From: Fodinicola feengrottensis
GTDB taxonomy: Bacteria > Actinomycetota > Actinomycetes > Mycobacteriales > HKI-0501
Direction: 5' to 3'
DNA length: 64,000 nt
Assembly (NCBI RefSeq): GCF_010993775.1
Contig: NZ_WOTO01000002.1
Coordinates: forward strand, 124,001-188,000
Made by a program: the position numbers and the translations under genes. Of the stretch, positions 1-10,305 are shown piece by piece (position 1 is the stretch's first letter; each line of letters starts with the position of its first letter). The notes under the pieces are model-generated. The model was not told the DNA's origin, did no database searches, and was given only the letters and a program-made list of their open reading frames with translations.

Positions 1-390
1 GTCGAGTTGGCGGAGCAGGGTGCCGGCATCGACCTGCCCAAGGACATCGACGGCGTACGAGTGCGGGCATGGTTGGGCGATCATCCCAGCGGTGCGCCGG
101 CCTTCGTGCTGCGGCTCGAAGTGGACGGCAAGGTGATCGCCTACACCGGCGACACTGCTTGGACGGACGGGATCATCGAGGCGTCAGCTGGCGCGGATCT
201 GCTGATCGCCGAGTGCTACTACCGCGCCAGGGCGGTTCCGTATCACCTCACTTATGAGACTTTACTTTCGTACGCTGGGAAACTCACCTGCAAGCGGGTG
301 ATCCTCACCCACCTGTCCTGCGATGTCCGCGATCACCGCGCTGATCTCGCGTACGAGACAGCCGACGACGGACTGGTCATGCGGGTCTAG
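1..390 (+). CDS. MBL-fold metallo-hydrolase, C-terminal part (5' end outside window)
   Basis: The frame is open from base 1 with no start needed, so this is the last ~129 residues of a longer protein. It reads like the second half of a metallo-beta-lactamase-fold hydrolase of the RNase Z/phosphodiesterase type. Visible features are a YTGDT motif (the metal-bridging Asp region), the following LLIAEC strand, a conserved His in VPYHLTYETLL, and a C-terminal VILTHLS strand with the last metal-ligand His. The N-terminal HxHxDH motif must lie upstream of the window. The substrate cannot be inferred. Its TAG stop (388-390) overlaps the stop of the convergent glycosidase gene within the tetranucleotide CTAG. 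Confidence 0.8.
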   Translation, partial: VELAEQGAGIDLPKDIDGVRVRAWLGDHPSGAPAFVLRLEVDGKVIAYTGDTAWTDGIIEASAGADLLIAECYYRARAVPYHLTYETLLSYAGKLTCKRVILTHLSCDVRDHRADLAYETADDGLVMRV

Positions 391-3013
391 CCGGCGAAAA
401 CCTGGATCTCGGACAGGCCGTTGTTCAGGCTGCCGGTGCCGCTGGCAGTGACCTGGAACCGGATCGAAGTGGTTGTCCTGGTGGGGAAAGTGACCACCTT
501 GCCGAGCCGGGTGTTGTCGATTCCGGACACCGCGACCGTGCTGCCGTCGCTGAAGGTGAGAGTGCCGCCCATCGTCCAGTCGATCAGGTTGTTCCGGTCG
601 TAAAGGACAACACTGCCGACCGTCTGCACGGTAGGCCAGTTCAGCTGGATCCAAGGATTCTTTTCGCCCTGCGATCCCCATTCCCCGGCATACCACTGAT
701 TGATGATCTCGTCGGTCGCTCCGGTGGCCGGCAGAGTGCCGTCGGCCGTGGAGGAAAAGACCGAGGAGGCCGAGACATCGGCGGCCGAAGCCAGGTTCGC
801 GGCCTGGAACACCTGCAATTCGGAGAGTCCGACATCGCTGCCGGTCCCACCGTCTGCCTGGAATTGGACCCAGCCCACCGATCTGGCCGGAAAGGACACC
901 GATTTCGGCGAGCCGTCGGTCGCGATGCCGGTCACCGGAACGGAACTGCCGTCGCTGAAGGTCAGCGTGCCGCTGTTCGCGTGGCCGCTCCCGCCGACCT
1001 GGTCGCGAAGGACAACTTCGTTGACAGGGCGAGGATTGATCCAGGTCGTACGAATCCATGGCGTTGATTCGGTGGACACCCACTGTCCGTTGGCCTGTCC
1101 GGAAATGCCGTCGACCGCGTTCACCTGGGAATGCGCGCCGGTGTCCAGCTGCGAGGAGCTGGTGACGGTCGCGTCCGGCGCCACGTTGTCACCGTGGAAA
1201 ACCTGGAATTCGGACAGCCCGCTGTTGAGGGTTCCACTGGAACTGCTGTCGACTTGCAGCCGTACCGATGAAACATCGCGTGGCGCGAAGGAAATCGCTT
1301 TGCCGGTCCCGTCATCGGACAGTGCTGGTACGGGTACGGAGCTGCCGTCGCTGAAGATCAACGTGCCGGAGGTGACCCGGTCGGTAGTGTTCGAGCGGTC
1401 ATAGAGAACAACCCTGCCGATGGATTGCGCGGTCGGCCAAGTGAGCTGCACCCACGGGGTTTTCTCACCGTTGGAAGCCCATTCACCGAGGCCCCATCGA
1501 CCGATGATGCCATCGGTCACCTCAGCCGCTACGAACCCGCCCGAAGACGAGGAAGCCGTTGCGGTGGCCGCCGGGGCGAGGTTGGTCTCGTCCGCGATCG
1601 GGTACGAGGTCAGGCGTACGCCGACAAGTGATTTGGCTGGCGCACTCAGCGGTACGGTCACGGCACCGGCACTGACGGCCAGCTGCGTTGACGAGCGCGG
1701 CGAGCCGACGGCCTGGTTGGCGCTGGCCTCGAAAACGTTCGCCTGCACCGAAGACCCGCCGCCAAGCCCGGTTAGCCGGAGGTCTATTTGCAGCGGGCTG
1801 GTGCCGTCGTTCACGACCCAGGCCACGTTCTCGCCGGCAGCCGTGTGGGCCGCCGCCGCGTTCGTCACCGGAGCCGCGTACGAGATGCCGCGGATCGTGC
1901 CGGGGCCCGCTCCGAGCCCGAGATCCTGGGACAGCAGGTGGTAAGCGCGTGACTTCGGGGTCATGGTGCCGTTGGCGTAAACCCCGAAGAAATCCGGGTT
2001 GACGGAGTTGTCATTGTCCGCGTAGAAAAGCGCCCCGTCGGTATGTTGCAAGTACATGTTCGTCAGCCGATTGCTGTCAAAGCTGATCATGTTCGGGTGG
2101 TCGTTGTTCATCGGATCGAGGTTGAAGGCGGGTGTCCAGTTCCACTCGGTCACGTAGACCGGGAAGGTCGGTCCCCGCCGGCGGCGGCCGCGATCGACTT
2201 CCAGGTCGGCACCACGTCGTTTGCCGCTGTCGAATAGTGGTGGTAGCTCAGGAAGTTGATGTTGGCGGCGGGGATATTGGGATCCTGGAAGAGTGCGGTG
2301 GCCCAACTGGTGAGCGTCGGGTTGGAAACCACCGGGCCGCCGATGGGAATGGTGCTGTCCACCGAGCGGACGGCATGCGACGCGTGCTGGTAGATGTCTT
2401 TGTACGCTCGCAAATTGTCGCCCTGGTAGGGGCTGCCGGTGGTGTTCAGGAAGTGGTCGAGGTCCGGCTCGTTCCAGATTTCCAGCATATCGACCTTGCC
2501 CTGGAAATGCTGGTAGATCTTCTTGACGATGTCCTCGTACACGTCGAAATCCTGCGGTGGCGAGAAATAGTCACAACCGCTGCAGCCGTAGCCGAGCCAC
2601 GGCGTGTCGTAGCTCATGATGAGCAGCACTTTGAAGCCACGGCTGTGATAGGTGTCCGCCCAGCCGTATTTGCTCCAGTCCCAGGTGGATGGATCCTGGA
2701 TGTTGTTCACGTTGTTCTTGTAGTTGGCGACCGTGCTGTTCGGCAGGATGTCGTTCAGATAGGCGTCGCGCCGCAGCATGGTTACGCCGGACTGGCGGAG
2801 GGCATCGACTTTGCTCGGATTGTCGAGGGTGTTGATCCCGCCGCCGAGCACGTAGGGCGAGCCGGTGCCGTTATTTGCCGAGAAATCGGCCGTCACGGTG
2901 GACACCGGGCCGTCCGCGGCCGCCGGAGTATTCGGGAGAAGAGCCGCCACGAGGCCAAAAGCGGCCGTAAGGAGGGCGGCAAGCAGGAGTCGGGGCAGCG
3001 CTTTCCGAGGCAT
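387..3013 (-). CDS. Secreted clan GH-A (GH39-like) glycosidase with three discoidin-like repeats, frameshifted
   Basis: Begins at ATG 3013 with a Sec signal peptide (arginine/lysine start, leucine-alanine core, PAAA cleavage zone). A TIM-barrel glycosidase follows: WNEPDLDHF carries the likely acid/base Glu and YVTEWNW the likely nucleophile Glu, as in GH39-like clan-A enzymes. After the catalytic part come three ~130-residue repeats (about 1195-1590, 800-1190 and 390-800). Each repeat has a DGxxxxxW segment, a VQLTWP-like strand and a GTLTFSDGSSVPV strand, resembling discoidin/F5-8 type sugar-binding modules. A single-base frame break lies near 2177 in a GGGG run, between the two catalytic Glu segments. 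The enzyme probably cleaves a plant or fungal polysaccharide outside the cell. It is divergent from a sugar-sensing GntR regulator, its likely repressor. The exact GH family is uncertain. Confidence 0.8.
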
Positions 3014-3046
3014 CTTGGTCCCTCTTCTGGGCTCGGGTGACTTGGC

Positions 3047-3075
3047 ACGCTAACCAGAGCGCGTTAACGTGTCAA
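3047..3075 (-). promoter_or_regulatory. Sigma-70-like promoter of the glycosidase gene with palindromic spacer
   Basis: Read on the minus strand there is TTGACA (3075-3070), a 17-base spacer and TAGCGT (3052-3047), about 33 bases before the ATG at 3013. The spacer begins with the perfect 8-base palindrome CGTTAACG (3062-3069). This sits where a repressor would block RNA polymerase. A second TTAAC element lies at 3119-3123, just before the divergent regulator gene, and TAACCAG occurs at both 3051-3057 and 3120-3126. The divergent GntR/LacI-type protein is the obvious candidate ligand. The promoter match is seen in the sequence; its use is inferred. Confidence 0.5.
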
Positions 3076-3136
3076 TGGATGTCCTCGTGGTGGTCCAAAA
3101 GCGCACTAAGATGACAAGTTAACCAGGTCCGCGAGC

Positions 3137-4276
3137 TTGGACCGGAGCGGAGCGGACATCAGCGGTCAGCCGAAAATCCCCCGGTACGAGCAGGTCAAGC
3201 AGGACCTGCTGGGGATGGTCTCGCGCGGCGAGTACGTGCCAAATGAGCCGTTTGTCAGCCAACGCGAGGTCTGCGAGCGGTTCGGAGTGAGCACCACGAC
3301 CGCGATCAAGGCGCTCAACGATCTGGTCTCTGACGGCGTACTGATCAGGCAACAGGGCCGGGGCACGTTCGTCGCGGAGCGGCCGGCGCCCGTCAAGCCG
3401 ACCCGCCGGGGGAGTGTGCGCTCGATCGCCTGCGTCATCCACGGCATGGGCCCGCACCTGTCGGCGATCGTCAGCGGAGTCGAGTCCGTGTGCGCCGATC
3501 TGGGCATCCAGCTGGTGTTGTCGGACAGCAAGGCATCGGTCGAGGTGCAGGACCGTTCGATCCGCCGGGCACTGGACAACGGAGTCAGCGGAGTGGTGCT
3601 GTATCCGGTCGACGGCGACTCGCCGTCGCCGGCGGTGGCCGAGCTGGTCCGGCGACAGGTGCCGCTGGTCACCGTGGACCGCTATTTTCCCGAGCTGGCT
3701 ACGGATGCGGTGATCGTCGACAACTTCGCGGTGGGCTTCGAGCTGACCAGCTATCTGCTTGGCCAGGGGCACCAGCGGATGGCGACGCTGTGGGACGAGG
3801 CGGACTGTACGAGCGTGCGTGACCGGCTGAGTGGACACGTTCACGCGCTCACCACTTACGGCGTGCCCGTATGCCCCGACTTCACCTTGCTCAGGTCCTA
3901 TCGCCAGCTTCCGGAGCCGGAGCGAAAGGCGATCCTGAGCGGGTTGCTGGATGGTCCGGAGCCGCCGACGGTTTTGCTTTGTGCGCACGGATACATGGTC
4001 GCCACGGTCGCGCACGATCTCGCCGCGCTCGGCCGCGAGGTGCCGGGCGAGGTCGAGCTGGCCGGGATGGACGACGCCGGCCCGTTCAACGTTCTGCCGC
4101 TGACCATCGCGGCCGCCGCCCTGCCGGCCACCGAAATGGGCCGGCAGGGGATGCGGCTGCTAGCCGAGCGCATCGACGAGGGGAAATCGGAGCGTCCGTG
4201 CCGCCGAGTAGTGCTGCCGGTCAGTATCCGTACGCGCGAATCCGCGCTCGGCTACCTGAAGGTCGTCAGCAGTTAG
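3137..4276 (+). CDS. GntR-family transcriptional regulator with LacI-type sugar-binding domain
   Basis: Residues ~15-78 form a GntR winged helix-turn-helix (SQREVCERFGVSTTTAIKAL then GVLIRQQGRGTFV). The remaining ~290 residues match the periplasmic-binding-protein-like effector domain of LacI/GalR regulators, for example SGVVLYPVDGDS, VPLVTVDRYFPE and VELAGMDDAGPF. Such hybrids (AraR type) repress sugar-utilisation genes until a sugar binds. The TTG start gives a full-length 379-residue protein; no other start restores the HTH better. It is divergent from the secreted glycosidase and ends convergently 41 bases before the RlpA-like gene. The reading frame is intact. Control of the glycosidase is inferred from position and from the palindromes in the shared intergenic region. 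Confidence 0.85.
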   Translation: MDRSGADISGQPKIPRYEQVKQDLLGMVSRGEYVPNEPFVSQREVCERFGVSTTTAIKALNDLVSDGVLIRQQGRGTFVAERPAPVKPTRRGSVRSIACVIHGMGPHLSAIVSGVESVCADLGIQLVLSDSKASVEVQDRSIRRALDNGVSGVVLYPVDGDSPSPAVAELVRRQVPLVTVDRYFPELATDAVIVDNFAVGFELTSYLLGQGHQRMATLWDEADCTSVRDRLSGHVHALTTYGVPVCPDFTLLRSYRQLPEPERKAILSGLLDGPEPPTVLLCAHGYMVATVAHDLAALGREVPGEVELAGMDDAGPFNVLPLTIAAAALPATEMGRQGMRLLAERIDEGKSERPCRRVVLPVSIRTRESALGYLKVVSS

Positions 4277-4317
4277 GCCCCGTCTGGCTATCGCCCGGCG
4301 GAATAACTAGACAGGAC

Positions 4318-5266
4318 CTAGACGACTTCGTAGCGGACGGTGATGACGCCGGAACCGGTGGAGGCGATCTTCTCAAAGGCCGCGGTCGAGAGGTCCAGGC
4401 AGCGACCGGCCACGTACGGGCCGCGGTCGTTGATGCGGACGGTGACCGACTCGTTGTTGCGGATGTTGGTCACCCGCACGTGCGTGCCGAAGGGCAGCGT
4501 CTTGTGCGCGGCGGTCATGGCGTTGGGGTTGAACCGCTCGCCGGAGGCGGTGTTCTGGCCGTCGCCATAGAAGGACGCTTTGCAGGTGCTGCCGCCGGTG
4601 ACCGCGCGCGCCGCCGTCGCCGCTGCCCGAGCCCGAGCCGCCGGTGCTGGAGCTCCTGGTGGACCGGTCCGAGCTGGGCGAACCGCTGGGCGACGGGGTC
4701 GCGGTTGGCCGGCCAGCCATCGCGGGGGAGGCGCGGTCGCCGTCGAGATACCGGCGTGCGTCCGGGGACACCGACGGTGTCGGAGCGACCGTCTGCTTGG
4801 GCGTCGTCACGTGCACCTGGGTGGACGGCTCGGCCGCGGAGCTGTAGTGAACGGCTGCCACGCCCGCGCTGGCGATGGCCAACACGCCGACAGCGGCGGC
4901 GCCGGCAATCAGATAGCGCGTACGCGGCACCCGGCGAAACGCGCGTGGCGGCTGCTTCGGCTGATCCTCGACAGGAGTCTGCTGGTCGTGGACGGAGGGA
5001 ACGGCTTCGGTGCCTTCCTCCGGGACGACCACGTTGAACTCTGCGGTGTCGGTGGGATCGAACGGCTCGTCGTTGCTGTGCCTACCGGACAAAGCGGACC
5101 TTCCACTGGAGTACGGGATGATCTGCGCAAGTCCGGTGCTTGACCAGAATCCCGCTGGAAGGGGATATTCACCGGCGCTGATCGGGGTCGCCACCGGCGG
5201 CACTGGCGGCTGGCGACCTGGCAAACTCTGGCACGTCGATGGGCCTTTGTTCGCCGTTCCGATCAA
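4318..5266 (-). CDS. Membrane-anchored RlpA-like double-psi beta-barrel protein, frameshifted
   Basis: An N-terminal proline/acid-rich cytoplasmic stretch of ~120 residues is followed by one membrane helix (IAGAAAVGVLAIASAGVAAV), then a Ser/Thr/Gly-rich linker. The C-terminal RlpA double-psi beta-barrel has CKASFYGDGQ, MTAAHKTLPFGTHVRV and the conserved INDRGPY with its catalytic-type Asp. RlpA proteins act on septal peptidoglycan, some as lytic transglycosylases, so an extracellular cell-wall role is likely. A frame break sits near 4605-4615 in a GCGCGCGC run between linker and barrel. The start is uncertain: TTG at 5266 is the only in-frame start far upstream, but it lacks a clear ribosome-binding site. 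Confidence 0.7.
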
Positions 5267-5339
5267 TCTGTGAACCTTGTCGCAGACAACGTCGAAACTG
5301 TAACGCTGGTGGCATTCCCAGACGATAAGGAGCTATTTC

Positions 5340-6897
5340 CTATCTGTGGCGCGCATGAAGAGTCGTGGACCACACCGCAGCGCCGGAATTGTCCCGCAAC
5401 CGTACCGTGAGGTCCTTGCTGGCGCCATTGATGGACACTTGACCGAAAAACTGGAACTCGCTGGCCGGTGAGGTGTTGGCGACCGTCGGTGCCTTCACAC
5501 GAACACCTGCTGTACGCCAAAAGTGCCGTCCAGTTTGTCCGGCGGGAATGCGCCGGCGTTCAGCGGCCCGGCGACGAACTGCCAGAACGGGTGGAAATCG
5601 GGGAATGCGGCCTTCTCCGGATCGAAATACTGGGCCGCCGTGTAGTGCACGTCGGTGGTCAGCCACACGACGTTGCGAATGTCCTGCCTCTTAAGGAAAG
5701 AAAGGATGTCCGCGATCTGGATCTCACGGCCGAGCGGGTGTCCGGGGTCACCCTGGGAGACCGCCTCGAAATGGTCCGTACCATCGGGTACGACCATTCC
5801 CAACGGCATGTCGTTGGAGATGACTTTCCAAGTCGCGGTCGAGGCAGCCAGCTCCCGCTTGAGCCACTCCGCCTGGTAGCGGCCGAGAATGCCGCCGTTG
5901 TCGTACGGCAGCGCGTCAGTGGAGTTCGCGTCCCGGAAAGTCCGCATGTCCAGCACGAAAACGTCCAGTAACGGCCCGTGGTGCAGAACCCGGTAAACCC
6001 GGCCCTGCGGATCATAAACTGGATTGATCGGGGTGAATTCGTGGAACGCCCGCCGGGCCCGGGAGGCCAGCACGTCCATTCGCTTTTCGGTGTACTGCGG
6101 GTCATCCAGGATCTGACCGGGATACCAGTTGTTATGTGTCTCGTGGTCGTCCCACTGCTGGATCTGCGCGACTTGTGAGTAGAACTCGCGAAGGTTCTGG
6201 TCCATCAGGTTGTACTTGTAGTTTCCGCGATATTCGGTCAAAGTCTCGGCGACTTTGGATTTCTCCACGGTGACCAGGTTGCGCCAGGTGCTGCCGTCCG
6301 GCAGCGGGACCGTCTCCTTGATGGGGTTGTCCGCGTAGATGTTGTCGCCGTTGCAGATGTAGAAGTCGGGGTTCAGCTTGCGCATCGCCGAGAAAATCCG
6401 GAAACCACCGCGCGCGGTGTCGATTCCCCAGCCCTGGCCGGCGAGGTCGCCGGCCCACAGGAACGAGACATCACCGCGGGCGATCGGCGCGGTACGGAAT
6501 GACCGGTCTGGGACTGGCCGGTGAGCGTCGAGTCGTGCAGGTCGATCGGGGTGATCCGGTAATGCACGTCCCGAGCCGGCGGCAGGGCCGGCAGGATGGT
6601 CTTGCCGGTGAGGTCGGTACGTGGGGTGACCACCGGGCCGAGGATCCGCCGGGCTCGGCGGAACTCGGGATCCGATCCGTACTCGACCAACAGCCGGGCC
6701 GGCCGGTCGGCGCGGGCCCACACCGTGCCACTGGTGGCGGTCACGTCACCGGACTGCAGTCCGTGCGTGAGGACCGGGCGACCGGATCGTACGACCGCCG
6801 CGGCCGCTATTCCGGGAACCGCCAGCGCGCCCGCGACCAAGCCTGCGCTGAGCACCGACCGCCGGCTCACCGAGCTCCGACCGTTTCTGGACACCAT
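5340..6897 (-). CDS. phoD: PhoD-family alkaline phosphatase/phosphodiesterase, Tat-exported, frameshifted
   Basis: ATG 6897 is preceded by AAGGCAGG, a good ribosome-binding site. The protein opens with a Tat signal (SRRSVLSAG plus hydrophobic core to AAAA). Then comes the PhoD N-terminal domain (HGLQSGDVT, GTVWARADRPARL) and the metallophosphatase core: WAGDLAGQ, CNGDNIYADNP, WDDHETHNN, VFVLDMRTFRD and TTDVHYTAAQ, which supply Fe/Ca ligands in known PhoD enzymes. The C-terminal strand block ends QFFGQVSINGASKDLTVRL. Two frame breaks (about 6500 and 5505) divide it; each side matches PhoD. It hydrolyses phosphate mono- or diesters outside the cell for phosphorus scavenging. The upstream PH-domain gene runs in without a stop (see findings). 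Confidence 0.85.
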
Positions 6898-8556
6898 GCC
6901 GAGACCTGCCTTTACCTGCGCGAATGTGGCCGCAGGCAGTCTTACCGGGCGGAGTCGACCGGCAGGTGGACAGTCGGTGTCCGTCAGGTGGCGATGGTGG
7001 GTGGGCAGGATCGCCGGGGTGCTGCCGGCGATCAGCCGAACCGCCTCGGATTCGGTGACATCGATGACGAAGTGCCCACCGTGCGGCGTACCAGTGGTCG
7101 CCACCAGGGTGACCAGGCCGAGACGGCGCTGGAAGAACGACCGGTGGATCCGCCAGCCGATGATGCCGTCGATCCCGATCGCGGTGGTTTCCCTTTGCAG
7201 ACTGCCCTTGCGACTAACCAGGTAGCGATCGGTCAGCGCGTGCCCGAGGCTGCGGGCCCGGTCCCAGCCCAAAATCGCGGCCAGCGGCAGCAATACCAGC
7301 GAGATGGTGAAGACCCAGGCTGGCAGGATGGCGAACCAAGCCAGTGCGGCGGCGATCACCACCAGGATCGCGGCGACCCCGATCGCCCTGGTGAAGCGCC
7401 GGCGAATGGCCGCTGCCGGGTGCTTCAGCAGCAGCGCAGTGGTGGTCGGGTCGGTGGTTTCCCGCAGCACCTTGGCGGTCACCTTGTGCGCCTCGGCGAG
7501 CGGAGCCGGCGGCAGCAGCAGGCCGCCGCTGGATCGCTCGGCGCCCTTGCCGCCGCGGCTGAGGCCGGCCGCGATCGCGCTGACCCGGGCGCCTCGGACG
7601 ATCCGCAACGGCAGCGGTTCCTTGATCTCGATGCCGCGCAGCCGGCGTTCCTCGATGGACACCGACCGGGTGGTCAGCAGGCCGCGGCGGATGTGCAGGG
7701 TGCCGGCCTGCTCACGGGTGAGCCGGAAATTCCAGTACGCCAACACATAAGCGACGGTCGAGCAGATTGCCACGACCACCACCAGAATGACCAGAATAAC
7801 GGCGACGGCGGCCAGCACGCCCATTTGCTCGACTGTGGTGATGGCCTGTTGCACCGGGCCGTACCGCTCCAGGGCGATCCGGAAGTCGTTGACCGAATGG
7901 CCGAAGATGCCGACCGCCGCACCGACCGCGGCGAGGCCCGACAGGGTGAAGGGAGCAAAGCGCAGCCATCCCGGATCCAGCCGGACCAATTCGGTCTCGG
8001 TCTCGTCCCCGGCCGCCGCGTCCACTGGGAACTGTTGAGTCGTTTTGGTGGTGGAGACGGATGTACGGTGCAGCAGCTCGGTCCGCATCGCCGCGGCGGC
8101 TTGCGCGGTGATGGCGTCGAGCTTGAGTTTGTCGTGCCGTTCGGTGGTTTGTTGGCCGGTGCCGATAGTCACCGCCGACAGCTTGAAAAAGCGGTGCATG
8201 AGGTCGGAGGACATGTCGACCGTACGGATCCGGTCCCGCGGCACTCCAATATGCCGGCGGCGGAGCAGGCCGGTGCGCAGCTCGACCTGGTCCGGGCCGA
8301 TCCGGTACGACGTGGTGAACCAGTGCAGGATGCCGAGGAAGATCACTATGGCGACGCCGATGAAGCTGTAGTACTCGTACTGGAATCCGCCGGACACCCT
8401 GCCGGCGACGAAAATGGCGAACAGCGGCACAACGAACTTGACCAGCTCTCGTACCGGCCGGATGAGCAGCATCTTCGGGTCGAGCCGGCGCCAACCGTCG
8501 TCTTCAACCGCGGTTTCGGCCGGCTCGTGCTCGGAGGTGTGGGCCTGGGCGGTCAC
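6898..8556 (-). CDS. YdbT-like membrane protein with bacterial PH domains
   Basis: GTG 8556 overlaps the stop of the preceding PH-domain gene (GTGA). The protein has about five membrane helices (for example LVKFVVPLFAIFVAG, VAVILVILVVVVAI and VAAILVVIAAALAWFAI). These are interleaved with bPH2 (DUF304) domains that show the family pattern GPDQVELRTGLLRRRHIGVP...RIRTVDM, LHIRRGLLTTRSVSIEERRL and LVSRKGSLQRETTAIG. YdbS/YdbT pairs are common in Firmicutes and Actinobacteria; in Bacillus they are linked to envelope stress and bacteriocin tolerance, but no enzymatic role is established. No stop codon separates the frame from the phoD ATG at 6897, so the end given is simply the base before that start. 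Confidence 0.75.
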
Positions 8557-9071
8557 GTGGCATCCCCGCGGGTCGCCTGCGTGGTGGCGGTCAGCTCGTC
8601 GACCAGCCGGGCCGCCACGTCCGCGTCCAAGCCTTCGATGCTGACCGGGCCGGCCGACGAAGCGGTCGTGATGGTCACCTTGGAGAGCTTGAAAAGTTGC
8701 TCCAGCGGGCCGCGCTCGGTGTCGACGGTCTGGATCCGGGACACCGGGGCCACCCGGAACTCCTGGTTGATCCAGCCGGCCTTGGTGTAGACCGCCTCGG
8801 CGGTGGTTTGCCAGCGGTGCACCCGGAACCGCCACTGCGGCATCACGACGGCATGGGCCGCACCGATCACCACAGTGACGGCGATGGTCGCCCACAACCA
8901 CGGCTGCTGCGAAATGACGAGCGCGACGACTTGGCCGGCAATCAGGACGAGCCAGCCGAGGGCAACTCGTACGGTCCAGTAGCCAATCGCCTTGCGACTG
9001 ACGAGGTTTTGAGGCGTAGCCAGCCGCATGCCGCTCGGCTCGGCAAGAGATCCGGTCGTTGTTTCGGTCAC
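8553..9071 (-). CDS. YdbS-like bacterial PH-domain membrane protein
   Basis: About 172 residues from GTG 9071, which has GGGAGA a short distance upstream; an earlier in-frame start at 9137 would add a poorly conserved tail. Two membrane helices (WLVLIAGQVVALVI and LWATIAVTVVIGAAHAVVM) precede one bPH2 domain with the family signature EAVYTKAGWINQEFRVAPVS, then RIQTVDTERGPLEQLFKLSK. This is the usual small partner of the YdbT-like protein encoded immediately downstream with a four-base overlap. The two probably form a membrane complex. The frame is intact. Confidence 0.75.
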   Translation of the reverse strand: MTETTTGSLAEPSGMRLATPQNLVSRKAIGYWTVRVALGWLVLIAGQVVALVISQQPWLWATIAVTVVIGAAHAVVMPQWRFRVHRWQTTAEAVYTKAGWINQEFRVAPVSRIQTVDTERGPLEQLFKLSKVTITTASSAGPVSIEGLDADVAARLVDELTATTQATRGDAT

Positions 9072-9168
9072 GCTCTCACTGTCTCCCACCGCCGAGGTCG
9101 CCGCCAGTGCCAGGGCGACCACTGGAACCCCTGTCATTTGTCATTGTCCACGGCGGTGCGGATGTCCG

Positions 9169-10287
9169 TTACGCGACTGTGCCCGCCTTGCGCAAATCGC
9201 TGATCTGGTCGCGTAGGCCCAGCTCAGCGAGCACCGCGTCGGTGTCCTGGCCGGCCCGCGGCGGGGCGGCCGGGGTAGCCGCCGGTGTACGGTCGAAGCG
9301 CGGCGCCGGCGCCGGCTGCGTAACCCCCGCGACCTCGACAAACGTGCCGCGCTCGGCGTTGTGCGGGTGGCTCGGCGCCTCGCCGGGAGTCAGGACGGGC
9401 GCGAGGCACGCGTCGCTCGCGGCCGCCAGCTCCGCCCACTCGTCGCGGGTCTTCGTCTTCACCGCGGCGCCAATCCGCTCGCGCAACCGCGGCCACTGGC
9501 TCGGGTCCATCCGGTTCTCGACGTCCTCGAACCGAAGGATGGTCAGCAGTTCCTGGTAGAACTTCTCTTCCAGCGCACCAATTGCGACGTATTTGCCGTC
9601 GGCTGTCTCGTACGTGTCATAGAAAGGCGAGCCGCCGTCGAGCAGATTGGTGCCCCGCGGCCCATTCCACATGCCCACTGCCCGCATCCCGTGCATGAAC
9701 GTCGTCAAGAGTGCGGCCCCGTCGACCATCGCCGCGTCCACGACCTGGCCTTTGCCGGAGCGCTCCCGCTCGAACAGCGCGGCGAGAATGCCGGTGGCCA
9801 GCAGCAGCCCGCCGCCACCGAAGTCGCCGAGCAGATTCAGCGGCGGGACGGGCGTCTGGCCGGCGCGGCCGATCGGCTCCAGCGCCCCGGCGATCGCGAT
9901 GTAGTCGATGTCGTGGCCGGCGGTGGGCGCGAGCGGACCCTGCTGCCCCCAGCCGGTCATCCGGCCGTAAACCAGCCGCGGGTTCCGCGCGAGACAGTGC
10001 GCCGGCCCGTACCCGCCGCGCTCAGTGACACCGGGACGGAAGCCTTCGATGAGTACGTCCGACCTCTCGACCAGCCGCAGAAGGATGTCCACGCCCGCGG
10101 GATGCTTCGTATCCACCGCGATTGACCTGCGGCTACGCGCGAGTGGATCGCCAGGGGCGCCAGCGACCGACGTTCGCTCGACGCGTACGACATCCGCGCC
10201 GTAATCGGCGAGGACAGTCGCCGCGAACGGCGCCGGCGCCAGCCCGGCGAGCTCGATGACTGTCAGTCCCTGCAGCGGTCCACTCAT
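9169..10287 (-). CDS. CaiB/BaiF family (class III) CoA-transferase, alpha-methylacyl-CoA racemase-like
   Basis: A complete 372-residue frame. ATG 10287 is chosen over GTG 10296 because GGAGGG sits eight bases before the ATG and would overlap the GTG. The class III fold shows in LTVIELAGLAPAPFAATVLA, DYGADVVRVER, the VLIEGFRPGVTERGG segment and the catalytic-Asp region GQVVDAAMVDGAALL. Members either move CoA between carboxylic acids or racemise alpha-methylacyl-CoA. The sequence, with its AGLAPAPF start and VYGRMTGWGQ motif, looks closer to the racemase (AMACR/Mcr) side, used in branched-chain or sterol side-chain oxidation. A strong inverted repeat lies directly upstream. Confidence 0.85.
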   Translation of the reverse strand: MSGPLQGLTVIELAGLAPAPFAATVLADYGADVVRVERTSVAGAPGDPLARSRRSIAVDTKHPAGVDILLRLVERSDVLIEGFRPGVTERGGYGPAHCLARNPRLVYGRMTGWGQQGPLAPTAGHDIDYIAIAGALEPIGRAGQTPVPPLNLLGDFGGGGLLLATGILAALFERERSGKGQVVDAAMVDGAALLTTFMHGMRAVGMWNGPRGTNLLDGGSPFYDTYETADGKYVAIGALEEKFYQELLTILRFEDVENRMDPSQWPRLRERIGAAVKTKTRDEWAELAAASDACLAPVLTPGEAPSHPHNAERGTFVEVAGVTQPAPAPRFDRTPAATPAAPPRAGQDTDAVLAELGLRDQISDLRKAGTVA

Positions 10288-10305
10288 GCGCTCCACCCTC
10301 CAGCT

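Noticed and set aside
387..1590. The three repeats of the first glycosidase as transposon-like DNA repeats
   Set aside because: Similarity is at protein level with diverged DNA, as expected for old repeated binding modules, not for a mobile element.
6499..8790. Long plus-strand open frame (763 codons)
   Set aside because: It is antisense to phoD and the two PH-domain genes, and its translation is a low-complexity mix of Gly, Arg, Asp and Gln without domains. High GC makes such antisense frames common.
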